Part shown: positions 9,494-19,834 of the stretch, piece by piece
How the letters are laid out: the number at the start of each line of letters is the position of its first letter
Numbering within the stretch: position 1 is the first letter of the stretch
NCBI GenBank assembly: GCA_000333855.2
Contig: CM007339.1
Coordinates: 551,777 to 615,776 of the forward strand
Direction of reading: 5' to 3'
Length of the DNA: 64,000 nucleotides
DNA from: Endotrypanum monterogeii
Lineage: Eukaryota; Euglenozoa; Kinetoplastea; Trypanosomatida; Trypanosomatidae
Made by a program: the position numbers and the translations under genes
Notes under the pieces: generated by a model
The model's database searches: none
Seen by the model: the letters and a program-made list of their open reading frames with translations, nothing else
What the model was told of the DNA's origin: nothing

Positions 9494-11356
9494 ATGGGGG
9501 CACAGAACGGGAAAACTTTCTCCCCGACGGTGAATCGACCACACACATCGTGTAGTGTGTGTGGCGCAGCGCCGACGTACGAATCGCTGCAGCATACGGG
9601 CAGCAACCTTCTCTTTGAGGAATGTAACCGCTGTCATTGTCTCTGCTGCGCTGAGTGCTACGTGTGGCGCCGATACGGGTCTAGATGGTCAGTCGACGAC
9701 GAGGAGAACGCTGTCCCCGAGTATGCCCCTGTTTGCTTGCGTTGCATAGCGAAGCCAAACCTGGTAGTTAGTGCACCGTGGTGTGCGTGGAAGCGGATAT
9801 TTGAATACTGTGATGCAACAATGAAGCATCATTTGCTGCAGCTATGCCACGCAACGCAAATGGGTGTTCTCCTTCCATACCCCTACACGCGGTATGGCTG
9901 GAACACATTTTTCGAAGGAAAGCGTTTCATCTCGAAAGGGGCCAATGGTGAGGCCTATCAGACGACGGTGCACCGCGACATTACTAAGAGGGTCACTGGG
10001 CCTCTACTTGACGTCTTGGATACAAATATGCTAGCTAGTCTTGCGGGTCGCATGGTTGCTGTTAAGGCGATTCGGAAGTCGACTGTTTTCTCCCTGAGGA
10101 GATGGAAACACATTCAGCGGGAGGTGCAAGCACTGCATAAGTGCCGCCATCGACACGTTGTTCAGCTGCACTTTGTAGTCCAGGGCCCTAGTGAGGTGTA
10201 TATTGTGCTTCAGTACGTCGCAGGCGGAGACTTGTTTGACTGGCTGGTCCACCAGCAAATTCCAATAGAGGATGACGTCCTCGTCATCGCGCGTCAACTT
10301 TTTGAAACGCTTCACTATTTGCACGAAGTGTGTGGCGTTGTGCATCGAGATATCAAGCCGGAGAACATCTTACTGGAATCCCCGGAAAATATAGATGCGC
10401 AACGGGGGATCGGTGGGTCTCTCAGCGAAGGCGACGAGTGTTCCGAAGGGAACGACAATGCTTGCGATAGCTTGTACATCCGTCTTGCCGACTTTGGGTA
10501 CGCAAAAATTCTTTCGCAAAGCGAGGCAGGGGATGAATCCTCTTTGACAGAACAGTTCCCCGGTCATCTTCCATTTTGTCTGCCCTCCGATACCGATTCT
10601 GCCGTTAGTCCTAAGCGGGGAAATCAGCACGACGCCGAGTCTCTGGCGAACGCCCGCAGACCATTTCTCATTTCATCTACTCCGTGCGGAACGCTCGGCT
10701 TCGCCGCCCCTGAGATTCTCTCCGCCTACAACGCACAGAAGAGTGTTTCACAGCGTATTCGATCAAATCGACAGTCCGCCGAGCAGCTTGAGGATACTGT
10801 CAAGCCGCGAACACCAGTAGATTTAGTGAAGCGAATGGATATCTTTGCTGCTGGGGTGACGGTATGCATCCTGTTGACAGGGTGTGAGCCGTTTCCATGT
10901 TTGTCATCTAAAGAGCATATCGAGGCTGTTCAAGAAGGGGTGGACTTCAGCGGACCTCAGTGGTCCTACGTCTCTCGGTCTGCCAAGAACTTGCTACGCC
11001 GCATGCTTTCCCCAAAGGCGGCGAATCGACCATCTGCCCTTGAGTGCCTGAACTCATCTTGGATCAAGAACCAGGACCCCTACGCTGACACCGCAACTGG
11101 GGCAGGTGATGATGACGGGACTCTACTTCGGAAAGGTCTTAATCGCAGTGTGTCTATGTGGCAGCTCCTCTCAACTTCCTTCAAAAACTCGGTCCACTCG
11201 CTGCGGAAGAACGAGGGCTGGCTTTTCGTGCAGGATGCACAGGGGCTCGTCAAAGCGATTCCGCGTGAGCTTGTTAACGGCAAAGAGGACGGTGAGTCCT
11301 TTTCCGAGATACTCCATTCATCCAACGCTCGTGAGCAAACTTCCGCTGTCTATTAG
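9494..11356 (+). CDS. Ser/Thr protein kinase with N-terminal FYVE-like zinc finger
   Basis: 620 residues from ATG 9494; the frame is open a little further upstream but only with a TTG codon. The N-terminus has paired cysteines C20-x2-C23, C44-x2-C47, the cluster C49/C51/C52/C55 and C81-x2-C84, the spacing of FYVE-type zinc fingers. The kinase domain follows: AVKAIRK (catalytic Lys), HRDIKPEN, LADFGYAKI and a late FAAPEIL. About 70 residues separate DFG from APE, where 25-30 are usual, and this insert is Ser/Asp-rich. The catalytic residues are intact, and the style is CAMK/AGC-like. A basic tail of about 90 residues follows the domain. FYVE-like fingers often bind PI3P membranes, so endosomal placement is possible but inferred. 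Confidence 0.8.
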   Translation: MGAQNGKTFSPTVNRPHTSCSVCGAAPTYESLQHTGSNLLFEECNRCHCLCCAECYVWRRYGSRWSVDDEENAVPEYAPVCLRCIAKPNLVVSAPWCAWKRIFEYCDATMKHHLLQLCHATQMGVLLPYPYTRYGWNTFFEGKRFISKGANGEAYQTTVHRDITKRVTGPLLDVLDTNMLASLAGRMVAVKAIRKSTVFSLRRWKHIQREVQALHKCRHRHVVQLHFVVQGPSEVYIVLQYVAGGDLFDWLVHQQIPIEDDVLVIARQLFETLHYLHEVCGVVHRDIKPENILLESPENIDAQRGIGGSLSEGDECSEGNDNACDSLYIRLADFGYAKILSQSEAGDESSLTEQFPGHLPFCLPSDTDSAVSPKRGNQHDAESLANARRPFLISSTPCGTLGFAAPEILSAYNAQKSVSQRIRSNRQSAEQLEDTVKPRTPVDLVKRMDIFAAGVTVCILLTGCEPFPCLSSKEHIEAVQEGVDFSGPQWSYVSRSAKNLLRRMLSPKAANRPSALECLNSSWIKNQDPYADTATGAGDDDGTLLRKGLNRSVSMWQLLSTSFKNSVHSLRKNEGWLFVQDAQGLVKAIPRELVNGKEDGESFSEILHSSNAREQTSAVY

Positions 11357-12223
11357 AGACCGTTGGCTGCTCTTCTGTTGATTGTGTGCAGTGGCACTTC
11401 AGAGGGTCTGCGTTGAAGCTTTTCTTTTCCATCTTGTGAATTGTAGCGCATATGACATCATTTCTGCACATCTGACCCTTTGTAGAGGTACTAGAGCACA
11501 GCCCCCTTTTCCCCTTCAGTACCGAATATTGTTGTATTATCTTCCTCTTTTTTTCTTTTTTTCTGTCGAAATGTTTTATAATGTTTTTCAACTCTACCTT
11601 TTTTTTTTTCCGCGTGTATGTGTGTTCGTTCATCTCACTGAGCAGTGATGAGGTCGCATGGAGATCGCTTCCATACGCACTTTCAGCTCATCTCACGCAA
11701 ATATTATATATTTTTGCTTCCATCGACGTTTACAGCGGTTCTGCCTTCCCATTTTTTTTTTCTTTTACACTTTACTATTTCCACCCTTTCCCTCTTTGAT
11801 GTGTTTCAATGGTGTGCGACCGCTCGCTTTTCTGACTTCCCCTTTTTACCCCCTTTTGTTTGTCATGATCCCCCTTATCGCTTATATTTCCCTCACTGTT
11901 TATTATTATTGCGCTTTCTTTACATGTTCTGTGTCATCCAAGACTCGACATCAAATGCCTCGCTTACGGCTTTATAAAAATCGTATTGTTGAATTGTTCT
12001 ACAACGCAGAGTGGTCCAGTGTTTTTTTTTTTTTTGAGGGGTGGTGGTCCTTCTTTTCGCTACTTCTATATATTCTGCTCGACTGGTTCTCTCTCGTTGC
12101 CTCAGTACTGTTCTGCAATTCTTTTATTTCTTCATTTTTCGTTGTTGTCTCTCCTCATCCCTTCAGAAGAAAGAAAAAAAATATAGAAGAGGTGGCGGCG
12201 TTGAGTATTCACACACACTCACA

Positions 12224-12261
<38 letters not shown>

Positions 12262-13566
12262 TACAAATGTATAGCGATGCTTTATGATCTGCCTGTCCCT
12301 CCCTCTTTTCTTCTCACTTCGATAATCACTTGACTCTTTTTGTTCTTTGCACATTCTCGTAATACAGTTTTCCCATCCATTTCTTTCCTTGCTTATCCTT
12401 TTCCCCTGTTGGGGGGGGGGGAGGGCAAACATTTCTCCAGTGTTGTATCGAGTATTGAGCATTCAGTAGGCGAAGGAGGTCAAGCAACCTCTACACATTG
12501 AGTGGTTCCGAGCCCCCCTTCCCCCCTGGTGTTTCCAATATTGAAGTGCCTACGGTGTTAGGGGGACCATAGTCATTTTTGCGTGACGCATGTCGGTCTA
12601 CTGATCTCAGGCTGTGTTACATCTGTGCGACACGAGAAAAGGAGAGGATAAGTGGAGGTTAAACCAGGGACCATGCTCAGAGAGACAGGTTTGCGTTGCA
12701 CTCACGTGTGTCTATACCGTAGTTTTAGCCCAACGCATTAAATCTGTAGACAAATCTGTGTGCGGCGTGACGAGTAGAGGTCACATGTGGAATGGTGGAA
12801 TGTATATCGCAGGAAGGAGGGGGAAGAGGAGGAGGGGGAGTATGAAGTACTTGTTGATTCTCGAGTCATTTTGACAAGAAGACTTGTGAAAAATTTAAAG
12901 ATTCCTTCCCTTTTCCCTCCTCCACATGAACAACTTGTTTGTTTGCTCGATTAACCCCCTTTATCTTCCCCCCCCAAAAACGGAATATAGCACATCCAAA
13001 ACGGGTATCCGATTCGATGAAACAAAATGCGGAAAGGCGTGTGTTTGCTGGCATCAGGTGGAGGGCTAGATCCTCTCAGTCGTGAAACGAGTGACTTCCT
13101 GAGGGAAAACGAGAGAAAATCTCTGTTTTCATTCCCCAGCTTGCCGTTGAAGTGGAGCTCTCTCTCCACCCCTCTTTCCCCATCTAAATTCAAGATAAGC
13201 GCGTTCTTGTCAACAGCGATCGATTCCGTGAACTCTATTGCCGCGCTCATCTGAACTCTTTCCACCGCCGCGACTCTTTCTCATTTTCTGATGATAAGGC
13301 ATTTTGCTTCTCCTTCGAAGGAGCTACTTGCTTAAAGGGGGAAAATACATGAGAGTTGAGCATAGAACGTACAGGTATTTCGTAGACACACTCAGGAAAT
13401 CTCTTTAACTCATCAAGCGTCATTCCCTCCTTGCGCTGCAGTTAACGGAACAACTCTCATATTCATACGCACTTGATTCGATAGACATTACATTTGCTTT
13501 TTCTCTTATTTTTTATTTTTGTGAGGTGTTGTTCTCTTCCTTTCCTGCTTTTTCTATATCAACGTT
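11357..13566. other. long spacer with microsatellites
   Basis: Strongly T/C-rich from 11540 to 12180, (TA)n at 12226-12258, a G run at 12410-12421. Short open frames are present on both strands but are low-complexity and unconvincing. A pyrimidine tract at 13498-13520 with AG at 13524-13525 probably defines the 5' end of the eIF4E mRNA. Confidence 0.5.
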
Positions 13567-14409
13567 ATGGATCCGGATAGTTGTGTTGTGGAGAGCTCAT
13601 CGACGAATGAGCATCCGCTCACTCTCCTTTGGGGGACCTGGGAGATGTGGTGTGACATTCCTCAGCGACAGAAAGGCTGCAACATAGAAAATTCGAATTG
13701 GCTCGAACAGGTTCGGAGCATTGGCTTGTTTGATAGTGCCGAGGGGTTCTGGGGAATTGTTGACTGCACCATCTTGCCATCACAGCTCCCCCCGAACGGC
13801 TCCTACTATTTATTTCGAAAACATATTGCCCCCATGTGGGAGCACGAGGCGAACCGAAGGGGTGGGAAGTGGGTCATACCTTTCACCGGCAAGGTGTCGC
13901 GGGATGGGGGAGATCTTCAGGCGGTCGATGTTGCTTGGCAGACGCTGTGCCTATCTGCGATTGGGGAGCTTTTCCCCGCGGACGAGGTGGAGATTTGTGG
14001 TGTCACTGTGAGTCGTGGGAGGCAACGCGCCTCACCCTCGGGCCACACCACGTCGGCGTTGAGTGAGTGGAAGCTTTGCCTGTGGACTCGCAGCGCCGAT
14101 GACAAAGACTCGCAAATGCGCATCGCAGAGTACATTAGCGCACAGCTGCGCTTACGATTCCAGAAGGAGACGAACAGGAATCCTATAAGTCGTGAGCATG
14201 ATGCCCTTTTGTCTGCGACACGGTTTCAGGACCGCTCTTCACCTGCAAAGACGCGAGAGGTGCTCGGGATTCCGCCTACGATAACGTATGTTTCACATCG
14301 GGAACTGATGGAGGCCAAGCAGGAGTTTGTCAAGGGTGGTAGCAGTGCAGCTCAAACGTTTAGACCCAAGTATACTCTGGTTTTGGATGCAAGGGCTGAT
14401 GCCGTGTGA
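13567..14409 (+). CDS. EIF4E2: eIF4E cap-binding protein, LeishIF4E-2-like
   Basis: 280 residues. The eIF4E fold is recognised by the tryptophan pattern: HPLTLLWGTWEMWCD near residue 17, WLEQVRSIGLFDSAEGFWG, then the cap-stacking APMWEHEANRRGGKW stretch (MWEHE equals the canonical W-E pair that holds the methylguanosine) near residue 93. The C-terminal half is longer and more divergent than in human eIF4E. Trypanosomatids have six eIF4E paralogues; I recall LeishIF4E-2, of about this size and chromosomal location, as a cap-4-binding form associated with polysomes. The family is certain, the paralogue inferred from length and synteny. The protein acts in the cytoplasm on spliced-leader cap-4 mRNAs. 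Confidence 0.82.
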   Translation: MDPDSCVVESSSTNEHPLTLLWGTWEMWCDIPQRQKGCNIENSNWLEQVRSIGLFDSAEGFWGIVDCTILPSQLPPNGSYYLFRKHIAPMWEHEANRRGGKWVIPFTGKVSRDGGDLQAVDVAWQTLCLSAIGELFPADEVEICGVTVSRGRQRASPSGHTTSALSEWKLCLWTRSADDKDSQMRIAEYISAQLRLRFQKETNRNPISREHDALLSATRFQDRSSPAKTREVLGIPPTITYVSHRELMEAKQEFVKGGSSAAQTFRPKYTLVLDARADAV

Positions 14410-15157
14410 TGCTGCGCCTCCATACATCGGTTCCAATTGATGCTGCCTGTCAGGCATACCTTTGTCATCAGGTTTTGAACTTCTCTTTTCTTTTTTCTGT
14501 GCATTTCACGATACTGACGAAGGTGTAACACATTTCGACAGAAGATCAATTCGCCTGCTGATTTTCGTTTGCCTACAAGTGGGAAGGGTGTGTCGCAGCG
14601 TTTTCTTCAACCTCTGACTGTTTAGATATGGAAGTATTTCTCTTACCAACTTCTGTAGTCGTTCATACTCAACCTCGAGCAAATTCTGAGAAGGCATGAA
14701 GGAGCTTTGCACACACACGCACTATATACGTATATATATATATATATATGTATGCGTGTGTCTCACGTGCGAGTGCGCTGCGGCCGTGTCTACTTTTAAT
14801 GGAACGAATAGTCGTTGAAAGAATCAGTGTATTTCGTTGTCGAACCTGTGGATCTTTTTCCCAATTCCCATACATCTCCCTTACGTCATTGGTGGTGTAC
14901 TCCTCCCTAATCCTGCCCGAAGTCTCTGTCTCACAGATGTGGTATACATACTCTTGTTTTTTTTTTTTTTGGATCTTTGGAACCTCCTATCCTTTCCTCC
15001 CTACTCTCCCCCTTTCCTTTGAACTTGTCTTCACAGTAGGAAACAATCAACCAACACAAAGGGGAAACTCTCATACACACACTTCCATCTCGGAGAATTT
15101 ATATATATATATATATATATTATTTTTTTTTTTCCTCCTCACATCCCTACCGAGAAG
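14410..15157. other. spacer with polyT-AG acceptor
   Basis: (TA)n at 14735-14749 and 15102-15121. A long pyrimidine tract at 15122-15150 is followed at once by AG at 15153-15154, just before ATG 15158. No other gene seen. Confidence 0.55.
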
Positions 15158-15502
15158 ATGTTTGGTCGCCGCGTCGCCAGTAGCTGTCGAATCCCAGCTA
15201 GCATGTACACTCGGTTGCACATCAGCTCCCCGCAGCAGGCGAATCGAATGCTCCCGTCATTAGTCCCAATCACGACCACAGTCTGCCGCAGCGTGAGCGG
15301 TGGTGCGGGGGCATTCACGTCTCTGGTCGCTGGGAGCGACGTGGTGCCGGCAGACTTGACGTCTCCAGCGAATCTGCTTTCTCTTCTCGGTGTGGCGCCG
15401 CAGGTGCTGCTGGGCACTATGAATGCCAATCCATTACTACTACGCATGATCTCCGATACAATGAGTACTTATAGTGTTATATTACTCCATGCCAGCAAGT
15501 GA
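15158..15502 (+). CDS. small hypothetical protein, possibly mitochondrial
   Basis: 114 residues, not recognised. The N-terminus is basic, hydroxylated and free of acidic residues (MFGRRVASSCRIPASMYTRL), as in mitochondrial presequences; the rest is Ser/Leu/Val-rich and ends LLHASK. Its coding sequence has clearly higher G+C than the flanking spacers, and a strong splice acceptor ends 3 bases before the ATG, which supports a real gene. If splicing occurs at that AG the ATG at 15158 has almost no leader beyond the spliced leader itself, so ATG 15203 (Met16) is an alternative start. It could instead be an over-called frame. Confidence 0.45.
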   Translation: MFGRRVASSCRIPASMYTRLHISSPQQANRMLPSLVPITTTVCRSVSGGAGAFTSLVAGSDVVPADLTSPANLLSLLGVAPQVLLGTMNANPLLLRMISDTMSTYSVILLHASK

Positions 15503-17072
15503 TGCTGCTATTATACATCTCCTCACCCGTTGCCTGGAGAGATGATGCACACCCGCCTAGTAATGCGGTCCATGGGTGGGAAAAGTGAGGCGCTCCCTGA
15601 GAAGAAAAGAAAAGATGACCAAAGGGGCAACGCGTTTTGTTTCTCTTTCCTGCTGATTCACCACTCAATTGTCAACCGTTCACAGGGTTTTTTTTTTTAC
15701 CAAAGAGCTGGTGTTTTCCTTACGCTTTTCCTTTCACAGGTTGTTCACATCTTCTTTCAGCTTTCCGTGTTTCCGTGTTTGCGTGTGCTTCTGTGTGTAG
15801 GCGACCACGCCTGCGCGTCCGACGAAACAAAGGAAGCGAAAATCCGATTTGTCGTGTGGCTGTTTGAGTACTTTTTCTCATGTGCATATCCACACCTTTT
15901 TTTTTTTTACCCACATGACGCAAAAAAAAAAAAAGGAGAGGAGGATCATTTAAAAAGTTCTGTGGCTGTGTGGATGATGGGGCGGATGGCGCCGTCGGAT
16001 ATTTTTTCCACAGACGGGCTTTCATGAGAGGAAAAAAGCCCCCCGGCATTTTTTTCGGTGCGCTTACCTCATATACGCGCTCACTGAGAAACCGAGCTGA
16101 TTCTCCACGTCTGTTCTTTGGCGGGTGGGTCTGCACCGGGCACTCAATAAAGCGGAAATCCTTTGCCTTCTGCGTTCAATACGTTGACTCCAAGTTGGGA
16201 ATGTGGGTGTGCGGTGCTCAATGCACTCGTGTCGCTCTTCGGCGATTTTTATTTTTTTTCCGCCTCTTCCACTTCTTCTCAAACGAAGGGATGTCGGCAG
16301 TGGAGTCACGTTTGTGTGCTTATCGCTCATTTTTTGATGCTCTTGTTATCACTGTTTGTGTAACGTTTTCTTTTTTCCTCACACACCCAGGCACACCCAT
16401 ACACATGCATCCACCCACAGAACTGTTCATCTTGTTATCACCCCTTCAATTTTTTTTTTCTGTAGGTGAAACTCGTCCATAAAGCGTAAGTCAAAAGTGG
16501 AATGAAAAAAAAAGGTAAGAGAACAATCACGGGAAAAACATTAGAGAGAGAGAGGAGGCGGTAATACTCATCCTACTTCCAAGCTGGTGGTAAAGCAGAG
16601 GCTGTTTCCACCGCAGTGCGGCTGAAGTAGGCGATGTGTGCACGTGACGACATTTTGAAGTCTGTACGATTTGTCTGAGCACATGACACACATCAAACAT
16701 CTTCAGTATGCTTTGAGGGCATGCTGACTAATAGATGGAATGACCTCCACCATCTTGTGAAATGGTAAGAATATCACACACACACATATATATATATATA
16801 TGTACTATTTTCACACGCTTTCCCCTTGAGATTTTCAGTTGTGATAATTGTTTTCTTCTAATGTGAGATTTCGATCTGACAGGCAGGCACCTTAAAAAAA
16901 AAAAGAAACAAGACGTATACGTGTAACTCAAAGAAAAAAAATTGTGTTTGACCCACTTCATTCAACCTATTCATCTCCCCCTGGCCGCCCTTCTCCCTTC
17001 CATATCGGATCTACCTACTAGATAAATTACACATCCTCAATTATTTACCTAAAAAGGTGTAGCCTGCATGCA
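15503..17072. other. spacer
   Basis: Poly-T/poly-A rich (15896-15943, 16500-16513, 16893-16906), (TA)n at 16786-16802. The pyrimidine segment 16976-17015 with AG at 17020-17021 is the likely splice site for the transporter gene. Open frames here are low-complexity. Confidence 0.5.
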
Positions 17073-18041
17073 ATGTTCTTCGGTCAAAATTTACCGACTA
17101 TGATTTGGATGGTGCTGAACGCCACCAGCAGCATTCTTATCGTATACGTGAACAAAGTGATATTCCAAAATCATAGTTTCACATATGGTACTCTTCTCAC
17201 CGCAATTCACTTCTTTATCACATCCATTGGGCTCTTCATCTGCCAAAAGGCCGGTGTGTTTGAGACGAAGCGCATCCCTATCCTCAAGATTTTGCCCCTT
17301 TGCATAAGCTTCTGCGGTTTTGTGACGCTGACTAACTTGTCACTCTTGCACAACAATGTTGGGTTTTATCAGCTCATGAAGGTGTTGACAACTCCCATGC
17401 TGGTTCTGATTCAAAGCACATTCTATGATAAGACGTTCTCCCTCAAGGTGAAGCTGTCTTTGACGCTGATCTGTGTGGGTGTGGTGCTGGCTACTTTCAA
17501 CGATGCCTCAGCGAACCTATTAGGCACGATCATTGCACTTTCCGCTCTTCTTGTGACGTGTATGTACCAAATCTGGGTGGGTACAAAGCAGACGGAGTTT
17601 CACTGCGATCCTTTTCAACTCCTTTATAATCAGGCCCCCCTTTCAGCGATCATGCTTTTGCCGATTTCGTTCTTCTCTGACCATCTCAGCTCTTGTTTCT
17701 TGATGCCGTGCGGGCCCGCTGTCCTGCTGATCCTTCTCTCCGGACTCCTGGCGTTTGTTGTGAACATTTCCATCTTCTTTGTGATCGGCATGACTTCCCC
17801 CGTAACATACAATGTCTTGGGTCACTTCAAGCTCTGTGCCATTCTTTTTATCGGGTTTCTTTTTTTCTCTGATCCAATAAACAAACGCATTGTGATTGGA
17901 ACTGCTATGGCGATTGGTGGGGTGTTTTGGTACACCCATGCGAGAGTGCAAGATAACAAGAAGGAGAGGAGTATCACCCGCGCCGATGGGATCTTGGAGG
18001 AGGATCACGGTGACGGCGATAGCGCTAGTAAAAATGTCTAA
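17073..18041 (+). CDS. SLC35/triose-phosphate-translocator family transporter
   Basis: 322 residues with about ten hydrophobic segments starting at residue 8 and ending near 292, followed by a charged cytosolic tail. The sequence NATSSILIVYVNKVIF near the N-terminus and GFYQLMKVLTTPMLVLIQ in the middle are typical of the SLC35E group of the drug/metabolite transporter superfamily (TPT domain). KVLTTPM corresponds to the conserved K-x(2)-T-P motif. The family exchanges nucleotide sugars or phosphorylated sugars across Golgi or other internal membranes; the substrate cannot be read from sequence, and SLC35E members are mostly orphans. The ATG lies 51 nt after a predicted acceptor. Confidence 0.82.
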   Translation: MFFGQNLPTMIWMVLNATSSILIVYVNKVIFQNHSFTYGTLLTAIHFFITSIGLFICQKAGVFETKRIPILKILPLCISFCGFVTLTNLSLLHNNVGFYQLMKVLTTPMLVLIQSTFYDKTFSLKVKLSLTLICVGVVLATFNDASANLLGTIIALSALLVTCMYQIWVGTKQTEFHCDPFQLLYNQAPLSAIMLLPISFFSDHLSSCFLMPCGPAVLLILLSGLLAFVVNISIFFVIGMTSPVTYNVLGHFKLCAILFIGFLFFSDPINKRIVIGTAMAIGGVFWYTHARVQDNKKERSITRADGILEEDHGDGDSASKNV

Positions 18042-18916
18042 AACATCACCCATAACACTTTTTTTTTTTTTTTGGTGGGTTTGCGCACACTTACTCTTTT
18101 CTGATAACGAGGAAATTTTTCTCAATCGAGCAGGAGGAAACGCTCTCATACCATTTTTAAAGAAAAGCTGAAATCGGCGCAATCGAGATAGCAGGGAAAT
18201 CAGACGACATGCGTACATATTTGTTGCCCGCGTCATTCCTCGACTTCCTGAATAGCGTCGAATGAACAGCGCATTCACCTGGCGCGTGCGCATGTACACA
18301 CACGTGCAGTAGTTCTTTATATGCATTTAGTTTACTACGACGCGTGTGGGCACACGAAAGCAGTCTAGCCACCATGGTGAGTGCGCCATGTAACTTCGAG
18401 GAATCGCTTTTCTACTTTGTAGGTTTACGCTTGTACAGATGTTGGACGAGATGTGATTTAAATGAGTCGTTATATTCCGGCAAGTTGATCGCTTTCTGGC
18501 TCCGTTGCCTTGCTTCACCACTTCACGAGGTCCCTTTGAGCCGTAAAGTGCGAGCACGTATTCTATCATGGTGGCGGAGGTAGGGGGAGTACCTAGCAGT
18601 GCGTGATCATCCTGATACTGGTATCATGTTTAGAATCTTTTTTTGCCCAAGTCTTTATTACATCAGTGCATCTCCGTTGAGTCTCCACCCTTTCACCTGC
18701 TCACCTCTCTTCTTTTGGCGCAGAGGAGAAGGTGGCATGGGTGGGTGGGTGGGGTAATCCTAGCTTTATGAAAAAAAAAACATTTTTTTTTTTTCGTTGC
18801 AGCGTACTAATATTTTTACAATTGTGCTTTTACATTTTATCTCTGACGTGAGGGAACTGCCCAAGAAGTGGAGGTCGCATACGCACGTCAACACATCTGT
18901 GTGCTTTCATCGTCTC
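18042..18916. other. spacer before the left inverted-repeat arm
   Basis: T-run at 18059-18074, A/T runs at 18770-18795. No gene seen. Confidence 0.5.
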
Positions 18917-19773
18917 CTACTCCCTCTGTATAGAAGGAGGGGGGCGGCGAGAGACTGCAGCTTGTCCTCTGGGGGGTACCCGCTATGCAGGCTGTTGGGT
19001 GTCGGCAGAGAGGTCTGGGTCGCTCCTGTGTCGAGGGGACCTGGAAAAATCGTGGTTGACAGCTGTGCTGGCCGCTGTCGGAGGCTTGTGACTTCAATAG
19101 CGAGCGAGCGGGATATTTCCGCTCTCACACACCCACGAGCACGTCTTACCCTGCGGCGACACATGCGGGCAGGCGACCCGTGCATGAACTGAACCCTGCC
19201 CCCCCCCGTGGCAACGATGCTAAGAACAGCTTTAAGAAGGAAAGGGTCCCCCACCACTCGCCCACCTCAGCACAAGCATCGCCAGGAGGCAGCCTCCATG
19301 ATGCGAAGGCGCGAGCGCTGTAGAAGCACCCCGTAAGGAATGGTCTTAATCGTGTGGCACATTGAGAAGAAAAAAAAGATGCAGGAAGTCAGAGAGCAAG
19401 GCTTGAGAGGATTACGAAAAAAATCAACGTTGACCTACTTCAGCATGCTTATCCTCAAACCACACAGCACTCCTTATATACGACCGTGGAGACGAATGTA
19501 AGGCGGATGCCAGAAACTTGGCTAGACTGCCCACAGCAGGGGGGGGGGCTTTGGAGAAAGCATAGCTCCTCACCGCCTCCCCCCTCCTATGCAACGCCAT
19601 ACTGCCCAGGCCATGTCTGTCTGACACGTGTCGGGCAGCAGGTATCGGGAGGAGGGTGGGAAAATGCCGAGGGGCTCTCTGTCAACTGTAGATCCACTCG
19701 ACCACAGAAAACAGTGCGCGGTCGATGACCAAAGCGGCAGCCGTGTTGCAGTAGATGTCTGGTCAGCTGTTGC

Positions 19774-19804
<31 letters not shown>

Positions 19805-19834
19805 GTTCGAACGCATTTTGTGAAACTGTTCATG
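18917..19834 (+). repeat. left arm of a ~0.92 kb inverted repeat pair
   Basis: This ~918 bp sequence is repeated in reverse complement at 27188-28110. Matching starts at CTACTCCCTCTGTATAG (18917) and ends at GTGAAACTGTTCATG (to 19834). The two arms differ at only a few bases that I could find, plus run-length changes in C/G homopolymers and the internal (TA)n. No convincing reading frame is conserved in it. It lies downstream of the transporter gene, so it would be in that gene's 3' UTR or spacer. It might be or contain a SIDER-type degenerate retroposon, which is common in Leishmania 3' UTRs, but I cannot identify the SIDER signature. Confidence 0.9.

Noticed and set aside
12163..12462. Frames across (TA)n tracts giving IYIYIY peptides here and at other microsatellites
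   Set aside because: Microsatellite translation, not genes.
19570..19833. Frames inside the inverted repeat arms, for example SSGSTVDREPLGIFPPSSRYL
   Set aside because: Present in both arms only because the arms are identical; they include (TA)n-derived Ile/Tyr runs and break at homopolymer differences, so coding is not supported.
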